A stretch of DNA of 35,009 nucleotides from Alphaproteobacteria bacterium (GTDB lineage: Bacteria; Pseudomonadota; Alphaproteobacteria; Kiloniellales; DSM-21159): positions 1 to 35,009 of the forward strand of contig JAUILQ010000060.1 of the NCBI GenBank assembly GCA_030433005.1. The letters are read 5' to 3'. A program made the position numbers and the translations under genes. This document shows, piece after piece, positions 24,397 to 34,085 of this stretch (positions within the stretch are counted from its first letter, which is position 1; each line of letters opens with the position of its first letter). The notes beneath the pieces were generated by a model. It made no database searches, was not told the DNA's origin, and saw nothing but the letters and a program-made list of their open reading frames with translations.

Positions 24397-25989
24397 CTAC
24401 TCGGCCTTGGTGACGCTCATGGCCATCGTGTACTGGTCGGTCCGCGGCTCGTAGGCGAGCCCCTCGCGCGTCGCCCAGCTGGTCACCTCGTAGTGCAGCG
24501 GCAGGATGCCGTAGTCCTGGATGACCATCTCGCTAGCCTGCTGCAGCAGCTTCTCGCGCTCGGCCTCGTCGAGCGTGGCGAGCGCCTGCTCGATCAGGGC
24601 GTCGAGCGCCGGGTTGGAGTAGCGCCCGCGGTTGGTGCCGCCGTAGCCCTTGTCCTTGTCGGGCGTGGCGACCAGCGCGCGCAGCGGCGAGGACATCTCG
24701 CCGGTGCCCGAGCCCCAGCCGGCCAGGTAGACGGTGAACTCGTAGTCGTTGCGGCGCTTGAAAAAGACCGACTTGGTCGAGGCGTCGACCGAGGTCTCGA
24801 TGCCGATGCGGCTGAGGAACTGCGCCGCCGCCTGGGCGACCTTCTCGTCGTTGATGTAGCGGTCGTTCGGCGTGCCGATGACCAGCTTGAAGCCGTCGGG
24901 ATAGCCGGCCTCGGCAAGCAGCGCCTTGGCCGCCTCCGGGTCGTAGGCCTCGACGGCCAGCTCGTTGCTGGCGCCGTACATGCCCTGCGGCAGCAGCTGC
25001 TCGGCGGCGACCGCGACCCCGCCCATGATCTTCTCGACGATGGCGGCCCGGTCGATCGCCTTGGAGACCGCCTCGCGCACGCGCACGTCCTTGAAGGGGT
25101 TCTTGCCGTCGGTGCCCTCGACGCCGGGCGTGTCGTCGGCGTGCTGGTCCATGTGCAGGTAGATGACGCGGTTCGACAGGCCCGAGTAGACGCTGACCTC
25201 CGGGTCGGCCTCGAGGCGCGGCAGGTCCTGGGTCGGCGGGTTGTCGATGACGTCGACGTCGCCCGAGAGCAGCGCCGCGACGCGCGGACCGTCGCTGGCG
25301 ATCGGCTTGAAGGTGACCCTGTCCCAGGTCGGCTCGCCGCCCCAGTAGTCGGCGTTCTTGCTCAACACCAGGCGGTCACCCTTGACGAATTCCTCGTACT
25401 TGTAGGGACCGGTGCCGACGGCCAGCGAGCCGTCGTTGAAGCCCTCGGTCTTGGGCCAGTCGCCGCCGTTCGAGTCGGCGACCGTCTCCTTGGAGATGAT
25501 CGCGATGTTCGACAGCTCGGTCGGCAGCAGCGGCCGCGGCCCGGGCGTCTTGACGATCAGGGTGTGGGGGTCCTTCGCCTCCATCGATTCGATGGAGTTG
25601 GTGTAGATCGAGAAGGAGGACGGCGAGTTCGGCACGTTCGGCACGCGCTCGATCGTGTAGATCACGTCCTCGGCGTCGAAGTCCGTGCCGTCGTGGAATT
25701 TGACGCCCTGGCGCAGGTTGAACTGCCAGGTGCTGTCGTCCAGCGCCTCCCAGGATTCCGCCAGGCCCGGCTGCAGGCGCTGCTTGGCGTCCTGCTTGAT
25801 CAGCGCGTCGAAGATGTGCTCCTTCAGCGCGTTGTTGGGGCCGAGGTTGTGGTAGTGCGGATCGATCGCGCTGGGCTCCGACGAGACGCCGATCACCAGC
25901 TCGTCGGCCAGCGCCGGGCCGCTCGTCGCGCCCTGGGCCAGGCCAAGCGCAAGAGCACCGCCGGCGAGGGCGGCAAGGTAACGCTTCAT
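24397..25989 (-). CDS. Peptide/nickel-type ABC transporter periplasmic binding protein (family 5)
   Basis: A 530-residue family 5 solute-binding protein. The signal peptide is MKRYLAALAGGALALGLAQG..., cleaved after ALA (28/29). The mature start DELVIGVSSEPSAIDPHYHN is typical of DppA/OppA-like proteins, as are WQFNLRQGVKFHDGTDFDAE (112-131) and the VREAVSKAIDRAAIV helix. The length agrees with the family. It heads the five-gene operon. Likely ligands are di- or oligopeptides, but this family also carries nickel, opines and other compounds, and the sequence alone does not decide. Confidence 0.93.
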   Translation of the reverse strand: MKRYLAALAGGALALGLAQGATSGPALADELVIGVSSEPSAIDPHYHNLGPNNALKEHIFDALIKQDAKQRLQPGLAESWEALDDSTWQFNLRQGVKFHDGTDFDAEDVIYTIERVPNVPNSPSSFSIYTNSIESMEAKDPHTLIVKTPGPRPLLPTELSNIAIISKETVADSNGGDWPKTEGFNDGSLAVGTGPYKYEEFVKGDRLVLSKNADYWGGEPTWDRVTFKPIASDGPRVAALLSGDVDVIDNPPTQDLPRLEADPEVSVYSGLSNRVIYLHMDQHADDTPGVEGTDGKNPFKDVRVREAVSKAIDRAAIVEKIMGGVAVAAEQLLPQGMYGASNELAVEAYDPEAAKALLAEAGYPDGFKLVIGTPNDRYINDEKVAQAAAQFLSRIGIETSVDASTKSVFFKRRNDYEFTVYLAGWGSGTGEMSSPLRALVATPDKDKGYGGTNRGRYSNPALDALIEQALATLDEAEREKLLQQASEMVIQDYGILPLHYEVTSWATREGLAYEPRTDQYTMAMSVTKAE

Positions 25990-26114
25990 CGCTAGTCTCC
26001 CTGTTGCCTCGGAACCGCCGCCCCGTCTTGGGCGGGCTTGCCGCGGTTCGTGCCGGCCAGTGTCACGAAGGAAGCGTCCGCCTGCAACTCTTTCGGGTCG
26101 CCGCCCGCAACCGA

Positions 26115-26142
26115 CCCGCGACCGCCTCCTCGCGGTCGCGGG
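26115..26142. terminator. GC-rich stem-loop between alcohol dehydrogenase and peptide transporter genes
   Basis: CCCGCGACCGC (26115-26125) and GCGGTCGCGGG (26132-26142) form a perfect 11-bp stem with a 6-base loop, 14 bases past the alcohol dehydrogenase stop. There is no T tract on the minus strand. It may end the dehydrogenase transcript imperfectly or act as a 3' stabiliser. Confidence 0.5.
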
Positions 26143-26155
26143 CCGCCGGGCGCCG

Positions 26156-27232
<1,077 letters not shown>

Positions 27233-27382
27233 GGTCGTTTGCTCCCTCGGGTCGATGTCCAGCTTGGAAGGCAACGACAGCGCGACCGAACGGTGCCCGC
27301 ACTGATCGAGGTCAAGAGGCCGGTCGGGTCTCGTGAACAAGGAGTAAACCGTGCGACCGATTCCTGCGTAAGCTGTTCGGGT

Positions 27383-27407
27383 CCCTACGCCCGGCTGCGG
27401 CGTGGGG
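27383..27407. promoter_or_regulatory. Hairpin in the divergent region ahead of the PAS-type gene
   Basis: CCCTACGCC (27383-27391) pairs with GGCGTGGGG (27399-27407) with one G-T wobble and a 7-base loop. It lies 20 bases before the start at 27428 and just before its GGGGGAG ribosome site. It could affect translation or act as an operator. Low certainty. Confidence 0.3.
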
Positions 27408-27427
27408 CCCGGTAGGGGGAGAAGCAC

Positions 27428-27964
27428 ATGATTCCCGAGCGCGAGGACGCCCTGATCGGCCGGCTTCTGTCCGAAGCCGAGAACCCGGAGGCCCCGCCCT
27501 TCGCGCTGCGCCGACTCGACCCGGAGGCGGCGCAGCAGGCGGCGCCCGAGTTCGCGCCCCTCGTCGAGCTGTGGCTCAGGCGCCGTGGACCGGAGCGAGT
27601 GCCCGACTGGTCCCAGGTCGAGTTCTCAGACTTCCGCGGCTGGCACTCGGCCTTGCTGTTCAGCGGCTTCGACGGCCCCCAGCCGGATCCCTTGTTCCGC
27701 ATCATGGGAGAGGACTTCCGCGTCGCGACGACCATCGGCAGCATCGTCGGCAAGCGCATGAGCGAGCTGCTGCCGCGGCTCTACGAGAGCCAGCTGAAGG
27801 CGCACTTCCAGGAGATTCGCCAGCACGGTCTGATCGGCCTCGCCGTCGGGCCGGCGCCGGTGGTCGGGCGCAAGCACGTCCGCCTGCGGATCCTCGAGCT
27901 GCCGTTCCGGCACGGGGGCGCCGACGTCCGGCGCCTGCTGCACGCCTTCCGCACGGACTTCTGA
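27428..27964 (+). CDS. PAS_5-type domain protein of unknown function
   Basis: A 178-residue soluble protein. The pattern of WLRRRGPERVPDWSQVEFSD (49-68), then DPLFRIMGEDFRVATTIGS (86-104) and VGKRMSELLP (106-115), matches the small alphaproteobacterial PAS_5 family: an N-terminal helix with W..R.GR.P, a fold-core R..G and a GR/GKR turn. No output domain or membrane segment is present. GGGGGAG precedes the ATG. Members of this family often act as small signalling adaptors, but the ligand is unknown. Divergent from the alcohol dehydrogenase and convergent with the DeoR gene (10 bases). Confidence 0.7.
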   Translation: MIPEREDALIGRLLSEAENPEAPPFALRRLDPEAAQQAAPEFAPLVELWLRRRGPERVPDWSQVEFSDFRGWHSALLFSGFDGPQPDPLFRIMGEDFRVATTIGSIVGKRMSELLPRLYESQLKAHFQEIRQHGLIGLAVGPAPVVGRKHVRLRILELPFRHGGADVRRLLHAFRTDF

Positions 27965-27974
27965 CGCGGCCGCC

Positions 27975-28868
27975 TCACCCCTCTCGGGGGGCCGGCTGCC
28001 GCGGATTGCGGGGTGACGCGGGTCCCTGCACGGCCTCCCCGCGCAGCAGTCTGGCCAGCCGCTCGGCGTCGCCGCGCCCGTCCTCGGCGGCCAGTTCCAG
28101 GGCCACGCCGTCGCGCTTCAGGGCGCGGCCGAGCGCGGCCGGCGGCGCGGCGTCGCTGACCAGGACATCGATGCGCGCCAGCGGACAGACGTTCTCCAGG
28201 GTCAGCTGCTCGTACTTCGAGTGGTCGAGCAGCAGCAGCCCGGCCGCCGAGCGCGCGAGCATCGCGCGCTTGATCGCCGCGGCGTTGGGGTTGACGTCGT
28301 TCGGCCCGTCGGGGGTCAGGCCGCTGGCGCTGATCACCGCGACGTTGGCGTTGTAGCGCTCCAGGAAGGCGACGGCGTCGGCGCCGAACACGCTGCCCTC
28401 GCGGCCGTCGTAGCGGCCGGGGCACATCAGCACGGTGATCGTCGGGTTGGCCGAGAGCACGGTCGCCACGCCGAAGGAATTGGTGATCACCGTCAGGTCC
28501 CTGGCCTCGGCCGACAGGCGGCGGGCGAAGTGCACCGTGGTCGAGCCGACGTCGACCATCAGCACCTGGCCCGGCCGGATCGCGCGGGCCGCCAGGGCGC
28601 CGATGCGCTGGCGCTCCTCGACGTGCTCCTTGTGGCGTTCGCTGAGCGCCGGCTCGAAGGCGAAGGCGCGCGCCGAGGCGCCGCCGTACGTGCGGTTCAG
28701 CATGCCGCGCCGGCCGAGGTCGTCGAGGTCCCGTCGGATGGTCTCGGTCGAGACCTCGTAGTCGTCGGCCAGCTTGGCGATGCGGATCGCCGGCGAGGCG
28801 CGCAGCTCGCCCAGGATCCGTTCCTGCCGCTCGGTCTTGCGCAGCTTGCGCCGTGCCGTCCTCGCCAC
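27975..28868 (-). CDS. DeoR-family transcriptional regulator
   Basis: A 297-residue repressor-type protein. The N-terminal winged helix-turn-helix covers about 14-64 (RQERILGELRASPAIRIAKL, then VSTETIRRDLDDLGRRGML and YGGA). The sensor domain shows VDVGSTTVHFARRL, ITNSFGVA and LLLDHSKYEQLT, the phosphosugar-binding DeoR pattern. A C-terminal extension of about 40 residues is rich in charged residues and proline. Start is GTG at 28868 (MARTARRKLRKTERQ), with AGAGGT upstream. It is divergent from the polyamine-type transporter operon and most likely regulates it; the effector is not known. Confidence 0.9.
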   Translation of the reverse strand: MARTARRKLRKTERQERILGELRASPAIRIAKLADDYEVSTETIRRDLDDLGRRGMLNRTYGGASARAFAFEPALSERHKEHVEERQRIGALAARAIRPGQVLMVDVGSTTVHFARRLSAEARDLTVITNSFGVATVLSANPTITVLMCPGRYDGREGSVFGADAVAFLERYNANVAVISASGLTPDGPNDVNPNAAAIKRAMLARSAAGLLLLDHSKYEQLTLENVCPLARIDVLVSDAAPPAALGRALKRDGVALELAAEDGRGDAERLARLLRGEAVQGPASPRNPRQPAPREG

Positions 28869-29002
28869 CGTCCTGACCTCTTCGCCCGTCCTGCCGAGCC
28901 CTGTCGGCGCCCGCCTTGTGAGTCAGCGCCGCGACGAAATCAAGCCGTCCGACGCCGCGCCGCCCCCGGGGCCGAGGTTTTCGATCCGAGCCTGCGCCGT
29001 TT

Positions 29003-29019
29003 TGTTGGAATCGCCAACA
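29003..29019. promoter_or_regulatory. Operator candidate upstream of the polyamine-type transporter operon
   Basis: TGTTGG-AATCG-CCAACA is a perfect 6-bp inverted repeat in the 389-base gap between the DeoR gene and the transporter operon. A weak promoter pair overlaps it on the plus strand: TTGGAA (29005-29010), then an 18-base spacer and TAGATT (29029-29034). Repressor binding here would block that promoter. Binding by the adjacent DeoR protein is inferred. The rest of the gap shows no gene. Confidence 0.5.
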
Positions 29020-29073
29020 TTTGCGTGGTAGATTTTACAAACAACAGGGTATGTTTCTGGGAAGCAAGGCAAA

Positions 29074-29089
29074 GCCCCTTGCAAGGGGC
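29074..29089. promoter_or_regulatory. 16-base perfect palindrome in the leader of the transporter operon
   Basis: GCCCCTTGCAAGGGGC is self-complementary throughout. It lies downstream of the putative promoter and about 170 bases before the binding-protein start, so it would be transcribed. It may be a second operator or form a leader hairpin. Function not shown by the sequence. Confidence 0.4.
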
Positions 29090-29257
29090 CATGGTGCGGC
29101 GCAGCGTAGAACGACCGAAAACGGCGGCGGGGTCGCGCTCGAGAACTTCCCGGTTCGTCCGGCCGAGGGCCGGAGCAACGAGGCTTCACCGCGCCGCCAG
29201 GCAACAGGCCCATCGTGGGCGACCACCTGGACGCGGTTCCACGTGGGAGAGCTGACC

Positions 29258-30406
29258 ATGAGTTTCACGCGCAGAGATTTCCTGAAGACCTCGGCGGCCG
29301 GGGCCGCCGCCCTCTCGGCTCCCGCCCTGCTGGCCGGACCGGCCCGCGCGGCGCGCGAGAAGGAGATGAACATCCTCTGCTGGGAGGGCTACAACTCGGC
29401 CGAGGTGCTCGACCCCTTCCGCTCGATGCACGACGCGACCGTCAAGGCGGAGTCGCTGACCAACGACCCGACCATGATCAACCGCCTGCGCGCCGGGGAG
29501 ACCGACGTCTGGGACCTGATCAACGTCAACAATCCCTGGGCGCGCAAGGTCATGTACCCCGAGGGGCTGATCAAGCCGCTCGACCGCGCGACCTTCGAGC
29601 CCTACTTCGAGAAGATGCTCCCGGGCTTCGAGCCACCCTACAAGTGGGCGATGAGCGAGGACGGCAGCGAGCTGCTCGGCATCGCCCAGCGCTTCGGCCC
29701 CTACTCCTTCGTCGTCAATACCGACAAGATCAGCAAGGCGACCGCCGAGGACCAGGGCTGGGACCTCTGGAACGACCCGGCCAACGCCGGCAGGTACGGC
29801 GTGCTGGAGTCCGACGACTGGAACGTCTTCGACATCTTCCTGATCGCCGGCATCAACCCCTTCGTCGAGCACTCGGACGCCGACTTCGAGGCCTTCGACG
29901 CCGCCGCCAAGAAGGTCTTCAAGGGCGCCAAGCTGGTCGGCGACATCGCGACCATGAACCAGGCGCTGATCTCCGGCGAGATCGACTTCCACCTGACCGG
30001 CGGCACCTACTCGGCCTCGCCGGCGCGCTACGACGGCTTCCCGGAGATCCGCGGCATCACCCCGCTGACGAGCGCGATCCCCGGCAAGGGCGGCGTCGCC
30101 TGGATCGAGATCACCTCGGTCGTCAACAACCCCCAGCTCTCGCCGCTGGCCAGCCAGTTCCTGGAGTACGTCCAGGCGCCGGAGATGGCCCACACCGTCG
30201 CCTTCGCCGAGGGCACCTTCAATCCGGTCACCCAGATGGGCCAGAAGGAGTGCTTCGACCTCTTCACCGCGGACCAGCTGGAGGCGATCCAGTGGGACAG
30301 CCTGGAGGAGGACATGGCTCGCTCGGCCGAGTACGACATCGTGCCCGACTACGACCGCGCCCTGGACATCATGACCGCCGCCAAGCGCGAGGCGAGCGGC
30401 GGCTGA
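29258..30406 (+). CDS. Spermidine/putrescine-type ABC transporter binding protein with twin-arginine signal
   Basis: Periplasmic solute-binding protein of 382 residues from the ATG at 29258 (GGGAGA upstream). The N-terminus MSFTRRDFLKTSAAGAAALS is a clear Tat signal (R5-R6 in TRRDFLK), with likely cleavage near PARA (31). The mature start MNILCWEGYNSAEVLDPF and later AGETDVWDLINVN resemble PotD/PotF, where aromatic and acidic residues hold the polyamine. Export by Tat implies folding in the cytoplasm before transport. A longer in-frame frame from 29021 has no support. First gene of the operon with ATPase and two permeases. Substrate is by family only; the DeoR neighbour leaves room for a non-polyamine ligand. 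Confidence 0.88.
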   Translation: MSFTRRDFLKTSAAGAAALSAPALLAGPARAAREKEMNILCWEGYNSAEVLDPFRSMHDATVKAESLTNDPTMINRLRAGETDVWDLINVNNPWARKVMYPEGLIKPLDRATFEPYFEKMLPGFEPPYKWAMSEDGSELLGIAQRFGPYSFVVNTDKISKATAEDQGWDLWNDPANAGRYGVLESDDWNVFDIFLIAGINPFVEHSDADFEAFDAAAKKVFKGAKLVGDIATMNQALISGEIDFHLTGGTYSASPARYDGFPEIRGITPLTSAIPGKGGVAWIEITSVVNNPQLSPLASQFLEYVQAPEMAHTVAFAEGTFNPVTQMGQKECFDLFTADQLEAIQWDSLEEDMARSAEYDIVPDYDRALDIMTAAKREASGG

Positions 30407-30453
30407 GCCGCCGGCCGAGACGCGGCGCACAGAGAACGGGGGACCCGGGGTAC

Positions 30454-31521
30454 ATGGACGAGCGGCCGTCGATCCTCGAGCTGGTCGGGGTCACCAAGCA
30501 GTTCGGCGGATTGACGGCCGTCGACCACATCGACCTCAAGGTCCGCGAGGGCGAGTTCTTCACCATCGTCGGCCCCTCGGGCTCGGGCAAGACGACGCTG
30601 CTGCGCATGCTGGCCGGCATGGAGACGCCGACGACCGGCGACATCCTGCTGCGCGACCGCGTCGTCAACGAGCTGCCGGCCAACCGCCGGCCGACCTGCA
30701 TGGTGTTCCAGTCTCTGGCGCTGTTCCCGCACAAGTCGGTCGGCGAGAACATCGAGTTTCCCCTGAAGATGCGCGGCGTCGCCCGCGACAAGCGCAAGGC
30801 GCGGGCGCTCGAGCTGCTCGACCTGCTGCGCCTGCCGCAGAGCTACTACGCGCGCAACGTCACCCAATGCTCGGGCGGCGAGCGCCAGCGCGTCGCCCTG
30901 GCCCGGGCCTTCGCCTTCGATCCCGAGATCCTGTTCTTCGACGAGCCGCTCTCGGCGATCGACTACAAGCTGCGCAAGACCCTGGAAAAGGAGCTCAAGG
31001 ACATCCACAAGGAGTCCGGCAAGACCTTCATGTACATCACCCACTCCCTGGAGGAGGCGATGGTGATGTCCGACCGCATCGGCGTGATGCGCGCCGGCCG
31101 GCTGGTCCAGGTCGGCACGCCGGAGGAGATCTACACGCAGCCCCGCGACCGCTTCGTCTCGGAGTTCATGGGCGAGGTCAACGTCATCGAGGTGCGCAAG
31201 GGCGCCAACGGCCACGCCGTCGGCGTCGAGCTGCCCGGCGACTTCGTCCTGCCCGGCGGAGCCGTGCCCTTCGAGACCGCGCACCTGGTGGTGCGGCCGG
31301 AGTCGCTGCGCTTCCTGGCCGGCGAAGGCGAGGCCGAGAACCACCTGCGCGGCACGGTCTACAACGAGTACGCCCTGGGCTCGCGGATCCAGTACCAGGT
31401 CCGCGTCGGCGAGAAGGTCTTCATCGTCGAGCGGCTGCGTCAGCAGGCCTACCAGGGCGGCCTCGACCAGGAGGTCCTGATCGGCTGGGACGCCAAGGAC
31501 TCGGTCCTGGTCACCGACTGA
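30454..31521 (+). CDS. Spermidine/putrescine-type ABC transporter ATP-binding protein, PotA-like
   Basis: ATPase of 355 residues. Walker A GPSGSGKT (40-47), Q86, signature CSGGERQR (139-146, cysteine in place of the usual leucine), Walker B ILFFDE (159-164), H197 in YITHSLEEAM. The C-terminal TOBE-like domain begins near residue 245 (VNVIEVRKG) and includes VVRPESLRFL, a standard PotA feature. ATG at 30454, 47 bases after the binding-protein stop, with GGGGGA upstream. Its stop shares a base with the next start (TGATG). Confidence 0.93.
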   Translation: MDERPSILELVGVTKQFGGLTAVDHIDLKVREGEFFTIVGPSGSGKTTLLRMLAGMETPTTGDILLRDRVVNELPANRRPTCMVFQSLALFPHKSVGENIEFPLKMRGVARDKRKARALELLDLLRLPQSYYARNVTQCSGGERQRVALARAFAFDPEILFFDEPLSAIDYKLRKTLEKELKDIHKESGKTFMYITHSLEEAMVMSDRIGVMRAGRLVQVGTPEEIYTQPRDRFVSEFMGEVNVIEVRKGANGHAVGVELPGDFVLPGGAVPFETAHLVVRPESLRFLAGEGEAENHLRGTVYNEYALGSRIQYQVRVGEKVFIVERLRQQAYQGGLDQEVLIGWDAKDSVLVTD

Positions 31522-32435
31522 TGGGCGAGGCCGCGCTCCCCCGCGACGACAGCGCGACGCCGCCGCAGGCCGCGGCCCGGCGGCGTCTCGGGCTGCGCGC
31601 CGGGCCGCTCTATTCCCTGCCGATGCTGACGCTGCTGGCGGTCGGCTTCCTGGCGCCGCTGATCGCCGTGATCGGCTTCAGCTTCTCCGAGCCGCGCAGC
31701 TTCGACTGGCTGGCCGAGCCGACGCTGGAGAACTACCGGACGATCTTCGACCCCTCGAACACGGTCTACCTCTCGTTCCTCTGGTCGCTGTGGTTCGCCT
31801 TCCTCTCGGTGCTGATCCTGGCCGTGATCTGCTATCCCGTGGCGTACGGCCTGGCCAAGGTGTTCGGCCGCTGGTCGATGGTGATCACGCTGCTGCTGGT
31901 CTTCCCGCTGTTCATCTCGGAGAACGTGCGGCTCTACGGCTGGGTGCTGTTCTTCATCAAGGCCGGCGTGCTCGACGGCACGCTGCGGGCGCTGTTCGAC
32001 GCCGGGATCGGCGACTTCCTGTTCACGCCCGAGGCGATCGTCTTCGGCCTGGTCTACGTCTACGTGCCCTTCATGCTGTTCCCGATGACGCTCGGCCTGT
32101 CGATGGTGCCGAACGAGGTGGTCGAGGCGGCCGGCGACCTCGGCGCCTCGCGCCTCCAGGTGTTCCGCGAGATCGAGCTGCCGCTGGCGATCCCCGGCAT
32201 CATCATCGGCTCGCTGCTGACCTTCGTGCTGGCGGTCGGCGCCATCGCCGAATCCAAGGTGCTCGGCGGCCAGTCGGTGATCGTCATCACCCACGACATC
32301 GAGATCGCCTTCACCTACTCGCAGAACTGGCCGCTCGGCGCCGCCCTGGCGGTGCTGCTGATGCTGGTCATCGGCGTGCTGGTGATGACCGTGCTGCGCT
32401 ACCTCGACCTCGACCGCATCCTGGGGAGGAGATAG
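31521..32435 (+). CDS. Spermidine/putrescine-type ABC transporter permease, PotB-like
   Basis: Inner-membrane permease of 304 residues. A cytoplasmic, arginine-rich N-terminal tail of about 28 residues precedes membrane segments starting with LTLLAVGFLAPLIAVIGF. The EAA loop is VPNEVVEAAGDLGASRLQVF followed by LPLAIPG. The start overlaps the PotA-like stop by one base, showing coupling. Pairs with the PotC-like permease. Confidence 0.93.
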   Translation: MGEAALPRDDSATPPQAAARRRLGLRAGPLYSLPMLTLLAVGFLAPLIAVIGFSFSEPRSFDWLAEPTLENYRTIFDPSNTVYLSFLWSLWFAFLSVLILAVICYPVAYGLAKVFGRWSMVITLLLVFPLFISENVRLYGWVLFFIKAGVLDGTLRALFDAGIGDFLFTPEAIVFGLVYVYVPFMLFPMTLGLSMVPNEVVEAAGDLGASRLQVFREIELPLAIPGIIIGSLLTFVLAVGAIAESKVLGGQSVIVITHDIEIAFTYSQNWPLGAALAVLLMLVIGVLVMTVLRYLDLDRILGRR

Positions 32436-32438
32436 GTC

Positions 32439-33248
32439 ATGGCGGCGACGGCCGGCGCCTCGCGCAACAAGCGCCTGATCTGGCTCTGGACCGGCATCAT
32501 GGTGGTGTTCCTCTACCTGCCGGTCGCCTGCGGGCTGCTCGCCTCGCTCAACCAGGGCCGCTACTTCACCTTCCCGATCCGCCGCTGGTCGACACGCTGG
32601 TGGGAGCGCACGCTGGACTCGATCGAGATCTCGATCCTGATCCAGACCTCGATCACCATCGCGCTGATCGTCACCGCGATCTCGGTCGTGCTGGCGTTCT
32701 GCGGGGCGCTCGCCTTCGCGCGCTACAACTGGCGCGGCCGCACCCTCTTCCAGCGCCTGGTGCTGCTGCCGATCTTCTTCCCGCAGACCGTGCTCGGCCT
32801 GGCGCTGCTGCTCTGGTTCAACATGCTGGGCCTGCCGCTCAGCTGGCAGACCGCGGTCTTCGCGCATCTGGTCTGGATCGTGCCGATCGTCACCCTGGTG
32901 ATCTCGATCCAGGTCTACTCCTTCGACCCGGCCCTCGAGGAGGCGGCGCTCGACCTCGGCGCCTCGCGCTGGCAGGTCATGACCGAGGTGACGCTGCCGG
33001 TGCTCTGGCCCGGCATCTTCTCCGGCGCGCTCTTCGCCTTCCTGCTGTCCTGGGGCAACTTCCCACTGTCGCTCTACACGACCGGCGCGGACTCGACCGT
33101 GCCCGAGTACCTCTACGCCAAGATGGTCGCCGGCTACACGCCGGGCGTGCCGACGCTCGGCACGATCTCGACCGCCGGCGCCGCCCTGGTGCTGCTCGGC
33201 GGCTACGCCATCGTGGTGCTGGCGCGGCGGGCCAGAAGCGGGCGGTAA
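32439..33248 (+). CDS. Spermidine/putrescine-type ABC transporter permease, PotC-like
   Basis: Second permease (269 aa), three bases after the preceding stop, with GGGGAGGAG as ribosome site inside the end of that gene. Membrane segments include WLWTGIMVVFLYLPVACGLL (14-33) and IALIVTAISVVLAFCGALAF. The EAA loop is DPALEEAALDLGASRWQVM. Last gene of the transporter operon; no clear terminator follows. Confidence 0.93.
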   Translation: MAATAGASRNKRLIWLWTGIMVVFLYLPVACGLLASLNQGRYFTFPIRRWSTRWWERTLDSIEISILIQTSITIALIVTAISVVLAFCGALAFARYNWRGRTLFQRLVLLPIFFPQTVLGLALLLWFNMLGLPLSWQTAVFAHLVWIVPIVTLVISIQVYSFDPALEEAALDLGASRWQVMTEVTLPVLWPGIFSGALFAFLLSWGNFPLSLYTTGADSTVPEYLYAKMVAGYTPGVPTLGTISTAGAALVLLGGYAIVVLARRARSGR

Positions 33249-33320
33249 TCGGTGATCGTCTGACCGAATGCGATAGTCTCCGCCTCGCCTCTCGACTGAA
33301 GCGAAGCAGGGAGTCAGGTC

Positions 33321-33704
33321 ATGAGGGTTGATCCTTCGTACTTCGGAAGGTTGCTCGACGCGCTCAACGCAGCCGGCGTTCGCACGCAATCAGCTCGTGG
33401 GTTCTGGGGAGGCGTGACCGATGACGACGAGATCGTCGTTACAACTTGGTCGGATGCCCGCATCGAGCCACGCGGCTACCAGATCTGGCGCCCGGAAAGG
33501 AACCAAGGCGGCCTGCTCGACGCTTGGCGTTCCGGCCGAATGGTCCCTGGCACCAAGGTTCGGCTTATCGTCCTATGGCAACAAGGTGCCGTTCCCCTCG
33601 GTGCCGGTCAAAGGAAGGTGGAGGGAGCGCGCCTTTTGCCGGGACACTGGTCGATCACCGCTCTGAACGACCTGGGCGCTGTCGTGGAGCCGGCATCTTC
33701 GTAA
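33321..33704 (+). CDS. Hypothetical protein of lower GC than its neighbours
   Basis: A 127-residue soluble protein with GGGAG before the ATG at 33321. No signal peptide or membrane segment. The sequence has a compact look with several tryptophans: VVTTWSDARIEPRGYQIWRP (39-58), GGLLDAWRSGRMVPGTKVRL (63-82), then PLGAGQRKVEGARLLPGHW. Family not recognised. Its codons are visibly less GC-rich than those of the surrounding operons (many thymines and adenines at third positions), suggesting later acquisition. It lies 72 bases after the PotC-like gene on the same strand but need not belong to that operon. Confidence 0.6.
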   Translation: MRVDPSYFGRLLDALNAAGVRTQSARGFWGGVTDDDEIVVTTWSDARIEPRGYQIWRPERNQGGLLDAWRSGRMVPGTKVRLIVLWQQGAVPLGAGQRKVEGARLLPGHWSITALNDLGAVVEPASS

Positions 33705-33875
33705 GCTGAATCGCCGAGACGGCTTCCGCTGATAGACCACCCGCGCGAACTCGGCCGTGCCTGACTGGCTCTAGGCGGCTACGCCATGGGTGTGCCGGCC
33801 GGCGCGAGCGCAGCGGCGCTGAACCGTCCGGACGGCCCGGCTTCACCCCTCCTTCGCTCTTCCGTCCTTTGATCC

Positions 33876-33899
33876 TCATTCCCGCACGAGCGGGATGAC
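33876..33899. repeat. REP-like palindromic element
   Basis: TCATTCCCGC-ACGA-GCGGGATGAC forms a near-perfect hairpin in the 381-base gap between the hypothetical gene and the TIM-barrel gene. The arm TCATTCCCGC is identical to the start of the repeat at 34788-34797. The rest of the gap (33705-34085) shows no gene; the promoter of the TIM-barrel gene presumably lies near 33950-34060. Confidence 0.6.
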
Positions 33900-34085
33900 G
33901 AAGGTAGGACCGGATAGCGTCGGCCGTCGCTTGCCGAGATCCACGCAGAAACTTTGCAACCACCAAATTTCCTGCCTGTCTCGCCACATCTGTGCTACAC
34001 AGGAACGATCGCTGCCGCGCCCGCCGGCGGCTGCCGGCCGCTTCGGCGAACGCGCTGAAAAAGCTCAGGTTTCCAGGGTGCCGCG

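Noticed and set aside
31449..33389. 646-codon minus-strand open frame opposite the permease genes
   Set aside because: Composition is dominated by Arg, Gln, Glu and His from antisense hydrophobic codons; the plus strand carries two permeases with EAA loops.
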